This document shows, piece after piece, positions 58,330 to 64,000 of a DNA stretch of 64,000 bases (the first letter of the stretch is position 1; each line of letters opens with the position of its first letter). The position numbers and the translations under genes are program-made. The DNA is from Actinomadura xylanilytica. Its GTDB lineage: Bacteria > Actinomycetota > Actinomycetes > Streptosporangiales > Streptosporangiaceae. A model generated the notes under the pieces. It was not told the DNA's origin. It searched no databases and worked only from the letters and a program-made list of their open reading frames with translations. Location: assembly GCF_030283145.1 (NCBI RefSeq), contig NZ_JASNWE010000002.1, positions 1,116,001 through 1,180,000 of the forward strand, read 5' to 3'.

Positions 58330-59598
58330 TCAGCCCACTCCCTGGAGCGATCCGGCGCTCTGCCCGGCGCCGCCGACCTGGTCGGAGGTGCGGGTCAGCC
58401 AGCCCTGCTTGTTCATCGTCACGAACGCGTACAGCTTGATCGGCAGCGAGATCATGATGATCACCAGCGCGGTCAGCGGCAGCAGCAGGATCTCGGCGGG
58501 ATGCCGCTTGATGTGCGAGTAGCCGCGCACGCCCCGGCCGAGCAGCACCCAGCCGACGGCGAGGGTGATGCCGAGCGGGTGCAGGTTGTCCATCATCCGG
58601 CTGAAGATCAGGTAGCCTAGGGTCACGCCCATCGTGACCGGGGTGAGCAGGATCTGGAGCACCGTGACCTTGGTGACGAACGGCGTCTTCCACAGCCAGC
58701 CCTTCCACAGGGCGGTCAGGTAGCAGCGGTAGGAGTTGCGGCTCCACCGCACCCGCTGCTTGACGAAGGCGCTGAACTTGTCCGGGAACATCGAGATCGC
58801 GCGCGCCGACGACTGGTGCACGGTCTTGTAGCCCTGGGAGAGGGTCAGCCAGGTGAGCCGGCCGTCGTCGCCGGCGATGCAGCGGCGGCCCATGAAGAAC
58901 TCGTTCTCCAGGTTCTCCACCACGGGCAGGATCACCGAGCGCCGGTAGGCGGCCGTCCGGCCGGATAAGCAGGCGACGCCCCCCTTGGAGCCCATCGCCG
59001 GGACGTAGTCGTAGTAGCGGAGGTTGACCAGCCAGTCGGCGATCCGGCGCCACACGCTGCTGGTGCGCTGGTACACGTTCTGCTGCGTTCCCACCCCGCC
59101 GACCTGCGGGTCCTCGAACGGCATCTGCACCGCGTCTAACAGGCCCGGCTGCCATAAGGTGTCGGAGTCGGCGAACACCACGATCTCGCCGCGGGCGGCG
59201 CGGATCCCGACGCCGAGCGCCGAGCGCTTGCCGGAGTGCTCGTAGACCAGCACGTGCAGCCGCGGGTCGGTGACCTGCGCGAGCCGGCGGTGCCCCTCGG
59301 TGTCGCCGACGTCGATCACGATGATGATTTCGCTGGGGTTCTGGACGAGCCAGCTCTCCAGGCAGCGGATCAGGATCTCGGGGTCCTCCCGGTACGACGG
59401 GACGACGGCCGAGACCGTGGTGCGGAAGTTGTTGACCACGGGCTTGTCCATCCGGGACAAGATCACTCGGTAGAGCCAGAGCGACCAGACCAGCAGTCCC
59501 GCGAAGCCCAGCGGAACGAACTTCCGCCAGTCGCCGCCGGCCGTCGCCCCCGCGATCGCTCCCCAGGCGTCATTGAGCCACCCAGTGACAGACGACAA
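58330..59598 (-). CDS. Processive beta-glycosyltransferase (hyaluronan-synthase/Alg8-like, GT2)
   Basis: 422 residues from a TTG at 59596-59598, with GGGAG 9 nt upstream. One N-terminal membrane helix (KFVPLGFAGLLVWSLWLYRV) leads to the cytoplasmic GT-A domain and three or more C-terminal helices (LLTPVTMGVTLGYLIFSRMM; LLPLTALVIIMISLPIKLYA). Processive motifs are complete: DSD (144-146, FADSDTLW), GDD (243-245, IAGDDGRLTW) and Q-x-x-R-W (281-285, QRVRWSRN), as in hyaluronan, cellulose and alginate synthases. The spacing of these motifs resembles class I hyaluronan synthase more than cellulose synthase. It is first in the operon ending with ugd, so UDP-glucuronate is a likely donor, possibly with another UDP-sugar. 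Confidence 0.9.
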   Translation of the reverse strand: MSSVTGWLNDAWGAIAGATAGGDWRKFVPLGFAGLLVWSLWLYRVILSRMDKPVVNNFRTTVSAVVPSYREDPEILIRCLESWLVQNPSEIIIVIDVGDTEGHRRLAQVTDPRLHVLVYEHSGKRSALGVGIRAARGEIVVFADSDTLWQPGLLDAVQMPFEDPQVGGVGTQQNVYQRTSSVWRRIADWLVNLRYYDYVPAMGSKGGVACLSGRTAAYRRSVILPVVENLENEFFMGRRCIAGDDGRLTWLTLSQGYKTVHQSSARAISMFPDKFSAFVKQRVRWSRNSYRCYLTALWKGWLWKTPFVTKVTVLQILLTPVTMGVTLGYLIFSRMMDNLHPLGITLAVGWVLLGRGVRGYSHIKRHPAEILLLPLTALVIIMISLPIKLYAFVTMNKQGWLTRTSDQVGGAGQSAGSLQGVG

Positions 59599-60108
59599 GG
59601 CGTTCTCCCTCCATCTGGTGGCCGCGGGAAGAGGGGCTGACCCTTGTGACCCGCGACACCACCAGTAAGAGTGAGTATCCAGCCGAATGGTTCACGATTG
59701 CCGGATCCGGTCACCGGCAAGAACAGAGCCCTGCCGAATATCGGTTCAGTGAGGGCGTCGTCAAGCGATTCGAGGCAGAGAGTCTACATATTGTGGCGTC
59801 CGTCGCGGTTCGGAGTGTCGGCGACATCCTTATAGAACATCCGACTGGGAGTTGATGTAGCTGTATAGGGATTTGAGTCCTATTTATCGCTTGTTGAGCC
59901 ATTTTCGGGGTGTCGTTAGGTGATCATGTGGTGGCTTGATGTGAGTTGCGTCACTTTCCCTGAATGAGGACAACCGGTCACGGTGCAATCCACACAAATC
60001 GGGCGCTCCGATGGGTTGCCACTGGTTACCAGCGGGTAGCATGGTGTCGAGTTACCGACCAGTACGTTGTGCGGGGCCGCGAGCGCCGCCGGACCCGACG
60101 GGGTGTTC
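59599..60108. other. Divergent intergenic region, about 510 bp, AT-richer than its surroundings
   Basis: It separates the exopolysaccharide operon from the acyl-CoA dehydrogenase gene and must hold both promoters. Minus-strand TATAAG near 59834 is a possible -10 for the exopolysaccharide operon, and TAGCAT near 60037 is a weak candidate for the dehydrogenase. A small CTGGT-T-ACCAG inverted repeat lies at 60022-60032 and a Crp-like site at 59940. No riboswitch or reading frame was recognised. Confidence 0.5.
59940..59955. promoter_or_regulatory. Candidate Crp/GlxR-type site
   Basis: TGTGA-N6-TCACT matches nine of the ten informative bases of the Crp/GlxR consensus TGTGA-N6-TCACA. It lies between the divergent exopolysaccharide and acyl-CoA dehydrogenase genes, suggesting cyclic-AMP or carbon-status control; this is inferred. 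Confidence 0.4.
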
Positions 60109-61944
60109 ATGGGGCACTACAAGAGCAACCTCCGCGACCTGGAGTTCAACCTCTTCGAGGTGTTCGGCCGCCAGGAGCTCCTCGGCAGCGGCCCCTACGC
60201 GGAGCTGGACGAGGACACGGTGCGCAGCATCCTGGACGAGGTGAACCGGCTGGCCGAGGGCCCGATCGCCGCCTCCTTCGAGGACGCCGACCGCAACCCG
60301 CCGACCTTCGACCCGGCCACCGGCTCGGTCGCCATGCCGGAGAGCTTCAAGAAGTCGTTCAAGGCGTGGATGGACGCCGAGTGGTTCCGTCTCGACCTGA
60401 CGCCCGACTTCGGCGGCAGCGGCGCCCCGCGCTCGCTCACCTGGGCCGTCGCCGAGCAGGTGCTGGGCGCCAACCCGGCCGTCTACATGTTCTCCTCGGG
60501 CCCCGGCTTCGCCCAGATCCTGTGGCAGATCGGCACGCCCGAGCAGAAGCGGTTCGCCGAGCTGGCCCGCGACCGGCAGTGGGGCGCCACCATGGTGCTG
60601 ACCGAGCCGGACGCCGGCTCCGACGTCGGCGCCGGCCGCAGCAAGGCCGTCCAGCAGCCCGACGGCACCTGGCACATCGAGGGCGTCAAGCGCTTCATCA
60701 CCTCGGCCGAGCACGACATGGCCGAGAACATCTTCCACCTGGTGCTGGCCCGTCCCGAGGGCGCCGGCCCCGGCACCAAGGGGCTGTCGATGTTCCTGGT
60801 GCCCAAGTACCTGGTCGACACCGAGACCGGTGAGCTCGGCGAGCGCAACGGCGCCTACGTCACCAACGTCGAGAAGAAGATGGGCCTCAAGGTCTCCACT
60901 ACCTGCGAGCTCACCTTCGGTGAGAAGCACCCCGCGATCGGCTACCTGGTCGGCGACGTGCACGAGGGCATCAAGCAGATGTTCCTGGTGATCGAGTACG
61001 CCCGGATGATGGTCGGCACCAAGGCCATCGCCACCCTGTCCACCGGCTATCTCAACGCGCTGGAGTACGCCAAGGAGCGGGTGCAGGGCGCCGACCTCAC
61101 CAGGATGACCGACAAGACCGCGCCCCGCGTCACCATCACCCACCACCCCGACGTCCGGCGCAGCCTGCTGACCCAGAAGGCCTACGCCGAGGGGATGCGC
61201 GCGCTGGTCCTGCTCACCGCCACCTATCAGGACGCGGTGCAGATCGCCGAGCACGAGGGGCGCAGGGACGAGGAGGCCGAGAAGGTCAACGACCTGCTGC
61301 TGCCGATCGTCAAGGGCTTCGGATCCGAGCGGGCGTACGCGCTGCTCGGCGCCGAGTCGCTCCAGACCCTGGGCGGCTCGGGCTTCCTCCAGGAGTACCC
61401 GGTCGAGCAGTACATCCGGGACTCCAAGATCGACACCCTGTACGAGGGCACCACCGCCATCCAGGGCCAGGACCTGTTCTTCCGCAAGATCCTGCGGGAC
61501 AACGGCGAGGCCCTCAAGGTGCTGGCCGGCCAGGTCAGGGCGTTCGCCGAGAGCGACGCCGGCAACGGCCGCCTCAAGAACGAGCGGGCGCTGCTCGGCC
61601 GGGCCCTGGACGACGTGCAGGGCATGATCACCCCGATGACCGGCTGGGCGCTGGCGTCCCTGGAGGACCCCCGGGAGCTCTACAAGATCGGCCTCAACTC
61701 CTCGCGGCTGCTGCTCGGCCTCGGCGACCTCATCGTCGGCTGGCTGCTGTGCCGGCAGGCCGAGGTCGCGCTGGCCAAGCTCGGCGGCGACGCCGTCTCG
61801 GACGCCGACAAGGCCTTCTACACCGGCAAGGTCACCTCGGCGCAGTTCTTCTGCCAGACCGTCCTGCCGCGCCTCGCGTCCGACCGGGCCGTCACCGAGT
61901 CGACCACGCTCGACGCGATGGACCTGCCCGAAGAGGCGTTCTGA
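60109..61944 (+). CDS. Acyl-CoA dehydrogenase (FadE5-like)
   Basis: 611 residues from ATG 60109 ([20 protein letters not shown]), the usual start for this subfamily. The Acyl-CoA_DH N-terminal, middle ([33 protein letters not shown]) and C-terminal ([20 protein letters not shown]) domains are followed by an extra helical domain seen in large mycobacterial FadE5-type enzymes. The base E in [13 protein letters not shown] is at the usual position. It desaturates medium/long-chain acyl-CoA with FAD. A terminator follows. Confidence 0.92.
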   Translation: MGHYKSNLRDLEFNLFEVFGRQELLGSGPYAELDEDTVRSILDEVNRLAEGPIAASFEDADRNPPTFDPATGSVAMPESFKKSFKAWMDAEWFRLDLTPDFGGSGAPRSLTWAVAEQVLGANPAVYMFSSGPGFAQILWQIGTPEQKRFAELARDRQWGATMVLTEPDAGSDVGAGRSKAVQQPDGTWHIEGVKRFITSAEHDMAENIFHLVLARPEGAGPGTKGLSMFLVPKYLVDTETGELGERNGAYVTNVEKKMGLKVSTTCELTFGEKHPAIGYLVGDVHEGIKQMFLVIEYARMMVGTKAIATLSTGYLNALEYAKERVQGADLTRMTDKTAPRVTITHHPDVRRSLLTQKAYAEGMRALVLLTATYQDAVQIAEHEGRRDEEAEKVNDLLLPIVKGFGSERAYALLGAESLQTLGGSGFLQEYPVEQYIRDSKIDTLYEGTTAIQGQDLFFRKILRDNGEALKVLAGQVRAFAESDAGNGRLKNERALLGRALDDVQGMITPMTGWALASLEDPRELYKIGLNSSRLLLGLGDLIVGWLLCRQAEVALAKLGGDAVSDADKAFYTGKVTSAQFFCQTVLPRLASDRAVTESTTLDAMDLPEEAF

Positions 61945-61992
61945 CCCGACCCGCCCCCGGCCCCTGACCCCGCCTCCCGCGGACCCGTGAAA

Positions 61993-62028
61993 CGGCCCCC
62001 GCCGCGCCCCGCCGCGCGACGGGGGCCG
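61993..62028 (+). terminator. Terminator after the acyl-CoA dehydrogenase gene
   Basis: CGGCCCCCG (61993-62001) and CGGGGGCCG (62020-62028) form a perfect 9-bp stem with an 18-nt GC-rich loop, 49 nt after the stop codon. Confidence 0.7.
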
Positions 62029-62151
62029 CCGCGTTCCGGCCGGGCGCGTTCCCTCAGGTCCGGTGGGCACCGCTGCGCGGGACGGTCCGGATGACTTACG
62101 CTCGGCCGGGTCCGTCCGCGCCCCGCACCCCCCGAACGAACCGGAGAGCCG

Positions 62152-63624
62152 ATGCCGGCCCGCAGACTGCACGCCCCCCTCGCCACCTCCCTCGCCGGGC
62201 TGCTGCTCGCCGCCGGCTGCTCCGACTCCGGCGGGCCGGAGAAGAGCGACCCGCCCAAGGTCACGGCCGGGGCGGCCTCGTCCGCGCGCGCGCAGACCGG
62301 GGGGCAGCCGGTCAAGGAGGGCTGGTTCGGCGCTGCCGACGGCCTGCACGCCCGCGTCGAGGTCAAGGGCGTCGAGCGGCAGGGCGCCAAGTCGGTGCTC
62401 CGCTACACCGTCACCTCCCTGGACGCCGCCGCCAAGTCGGTGCCGTTCGCCGTCCGGCTGCTCGACCCGGTCGGCCGCAAGCTCTACAAGCCGCTGGTCC
62501 CGGGCGCGGCGAGCGAGCAGTTCCCGCCGAACGCGCCGCGCGAGATGACCGCCGAGTACCCGCCGATCCCGGCCGCCGTCGAGAAGATCACCGTGATCAC
62601 GCCGGGCACCGCCGGGGAGTTCACCGGCGTCCCGGTCACCGGCACCGGCGACGCCCCGGCCCCCACCAGCGGCGAGGCCGCTCCCACGGACAACCCGGCC
62701 GAGCTGTACGACATCACCGAGGGCGAGATCAAGGACGTCACCTCCAGCGGGTCCGACGTCACGATAAACCTCCGCACCGACGTGCTGTTCGCGTTCGACT
62801 CCGCCAAGCCGTCCGGCCGCGCCGCGTCGGTGCTCGACCAGGCGGCCAAGGAGATCAAGGAGAAGGCCGACCCGGGCAAGCGGCCGCTCACCTTCAACGG
62901 GCACACCGACAGCAAGGGCGGCGACGGCTACAACCTCAAGCTGTCGCGCGAGCGCGCCGAAGCGGTGATGAAGGAGCTGAAGAACCGGCTCGGCGGCTCG
63001 TTCAAGTACTCCGCGCACGGCAAGGGCGAGGCCGAGCCGATCGCCAAGGAGGGCGGCGCCGACGACGCCAAGGCCCGCGCCCGCAACCGCCGCGTCGAGA
63101 TCTCCTACTCGGTGCGGCAGCAGGCCGATGGCGCCACCAACGCCTCCACCGCCGCCGCCGACGGCCGCGGCGGCACCGTCCGCCCCGCGGGCTTCCGCGC
63201 CCAGGACGGCGCGACCGTGGCCAGCCGCTTCGGCCGGTTCGGCGGCGCCAAGCGGCGGCTGGACGTCAAGCCGTTCTACCGCGACGGCGCCTACATCGTC
63301 GCGGTGTTCGACCTGGTCGACGAGGGTCCGGGCAGCACCCCGCCGGACGCCGCCTACCCGCACAAGGACTACCCGGGCGGCGCGTTCACCTCGTTCTCCG
63401 TGCTGGCCCCCGGCGGCACCGACGTCTACCGCGCCGTCCGCGTCGGCCCCGCGCCCGCCGGCGGGTCCGCCGCCTACGTCGACCCGGGCCGCGCCACGTT
63501 CCGCACCGCGATCGACCAGCCGGTGCGCGGCTTCGCCTACATTCCGGCCCCGCCAGGCCCGATCTCCTCGGTGGTCTTCGACGGCGGCCCCTTCGGCAAG
63601 GTGAACAACGTGCCCGTCTCCTGA
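62152..63624 (+). CDS. OmpA-domain lipoprotein
   Basis: 490 residues from ATG 62152, preceded by GGAGAG. The lipobox LLAAGC places the lipidated Cys at 23, so it is anchored to the outer face of the membrane. The OmpA-like peptidoglycan-binding domain lies at ~200-320 (VTINLRTDVLFAFDSAKPSG, FNGHTDSKGGDGYNLKLSRE, RARNRRVEISY), with the conserved N-x-x-L-S-x-x-R-A pattern. The parts before and after (residues 55-150 and 345-490) are beta-rich and unassigned. In Gram-positives this domain tethers envelope proteins to cell-wall peptidoglycan. Confidence 0.88.
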   Translation: MPARRLHAPLATSLAGLLLAAGCSDSGGPEKSDPPKVTAGAASSARAQTGGQPVKEGWFGAADGLHARVEVKGVERQGAKSVLRYTVTSLDAAAKSVPFAVRLLDPVGRKLYKPLVPGAASEQFPPNAPREMTAEYPPIPAAVEKITVITPGTAGEFTGVPVTGTGDAPAPTSGEAAPTDNPAELYDITEGEIKDVTSSGSDVTINLRTDVLFAFDSAKPSGRAASVLDQAAKEIKEKADPGKRPLTFNGHTDSKGGDGYNLKLSRERAEAVMKELKNRLGGSFKYSAHGKGEAEPIAKEGGADDAKARARNRRVEISYSVRQQADGATNASTAAADGRGGTVRPAGFRAQDGATVASRFGRFGGAKRRLDVKPFYRDGAYIVAVFDLVDEGPGSTPPDAAYPHKDYPGGAFTSFSVLAPGGTDVYRAVRVGPAPAGGSAAYVDPGRATFRTAIDQPVRGFAYIPAPPGPISSVVFDGGPFGKVNNVPVS

Positions 63625-63708
63625 CCACGTCCAGCCGCGCACGTGTGACCGGACAGCCCAGCGGATAGTTAAAGAGCACGGCTGTAGAACGTCTGGCGGA
63701 GGTCACGC

Positions 63709-63945
63709 ATGGGTGTCGGCGTCAGCATTTTCACGATCACCCTCGGGTTGATCCTCAAGTTCGCCATCCGGGCGGACGCGATGAACGACCCGGTGGACAT
63801 CCACGTGATCGGAGTCATTCTGATCATCGTCGGCGGCGTCTCGTTCGCCCTCCAGCTCGTGCTGATGACCCGGACGCAGCAGCGCCGCTCCAGGCCGGAC
63901 GACCGCGACCACCTCTACGACGGCGACAACCCGCCGCCCCGCTGA
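63709..63945 (+). CDS. Small DUF6458 membrane protein
   Basis: 78 residues with a strong site (GGAGGTC, 6 nt before ATG 63709). Two membrane helices are likely: MGVGVSIFTITLGLILKFAI and VIGVILIIVGGVSFALQLVL, followed by a charged tail (TRTQQRRSRPDDRDHLYDGD). The pattern MG.G..IFT...GLIL.FA.......D...D.HVIG.IL...G is characteristic of DUF6458, widespread in actinobacteria, function unknown. A long terminator follows. Confidence 0.88.
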   Translation: MGVGVSIFTITLGLILKFAIRADAMNDPVDIHVIGVILIIVGGVSFALQLVLMTRTQQRRSRPDDRDHLYDGDNPPPR

Positions 63946-63951
63946 CCCGGA

Positions 63952-63995
63952 CGGCCCGGACCGCGCACGCAAAGCCGTGTGCGCGGTCCGGGCCG
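63952..63995 (+). terminator. Long terminator hairpin after the DUF6458 gene
   Basis: A 17-bp perfect stem (GGCCCGGACCGCGCAC and its reverse complement) encloses a 10-nt loop near the right end of the window, 7 nt after the stop codon. Confidence 0.8.
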
Positions 63996-64000
63996 GGCCG

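Noticed and set aside
50170..59598. Calling the operon a hyaluronan or alginate locus outright
   Set aside because: The gene content supports a uronate polymer, but the second sugar and the linkage cannot be read from the sequence.
59599..60108. A cyclic-di-AMP or other riboswitch ahead of the exopolysaccharide operon
   Set aside because: No recognisable conserved core was found by eye; a covariance search would be decisive.
60052..63642. A 1196-codon minus-strand frame at the right end
   Set aside because: Shadow of the acyl-CoA dehydrogenase and OmpA genes, repetitive Val/Gly/Arg text.

Overview
The window is high-GC DNA (GC-rich third codon positions, frequent GTG/TTG starts, ATGA/GTGA overlaps) from a filamentous actinomycete. 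A WhiB regulator, a CU044_5270-type sigma-factor partner, a DUF6458 membrane protein, two FBP zinc-finger proteins and the two acyl-CoA dehydrogenases point towards Streptosporangiales, perhaps an Actinomadura relative. That genus assignment is inference. No rRNA, complete tRNA, CRISPR array or intact insertion sequence was found.

Region 1 (1-7.9 kb) is a decayed mobile or accessory zone. It holds the end of an FBP protein, a 3' tRNA-Gly fragment that looks like an attachment site, a large STAND-type ATPase with 19 near-identical 33/40-residue repeats, a tyrosine-integrase remnant overlapping that gene's start, a small secreted protein, an IS5-like transposase remnant, a frameshifted TPR-like gene and a membrane ORF with a 150-bp internal duplication.

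Region 2 (8-23 kb) is mixed chromosomal content: TetR with a divergent FAD monooxygenase, a HEAT-like protein, an M16-like peptidase, an ECF sigma factor with its partner, a two-component system, an APC permease with a PaaX regulator, and a secreted trypsin-like protease.

Region 3 (23-34.6 kb) is lipid or xenobiotic metabolism: an acyl-CoA dehydrogenase, then a tight operon P450 - zinc alcohol dehydrogenase - GXWXG/DUF4334 protein - nitronate-monooxygenase-like enzyme behind a promoter with a palindrome. MgtC, a nitroreductase, an ATPase, a TetR/FBP divergent pair and an epoxide hydrolase/WYL-regulator divergent pair follow.

Region 4 (34.6-49 kb) is regulatory and housekeeping: a DUF5919-type regulator, an XRE fragment, an intact XRE-like regulator facing two small proteins and an L-isoaspartyl-methyltransferase-like protein, a Ser/Thr kinase, an alpha/beta hydrolase with a duplicated 3' end, a LAL-type LuxR regulator, GNAT, WhiB behind twin palindromes, a truncated dehydrogenase, a rhomboid protease, an SDR, and a pentapeptide-like membrane protein.

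Region 5 (49-59.6 kb) is the most interesting. After a Spo0M-like gene comes a six-gene minus-strand operon: a processive hyaluronan-synthase/Alg8-like glycosyltransferase, two large membrane-anchored beta-helix proteins (each 1 nt after its upstream neighbour), two smaller anchored beta-helix proteins, and UDP-glucose 6-dehydrogenase. The gene logic parallels alginate/hyaluronan loci (precursor dehydrogenase, synthase, beta-helix modifying enzymes) and suggests an undescribed uronic-acid exopolysaccharide system in a Gram-positive. Region 6 (60-64 kb) has an acyl-CoA dehydrogenase, an OmpA-domain lipoprotein and a DUF6458 protein.
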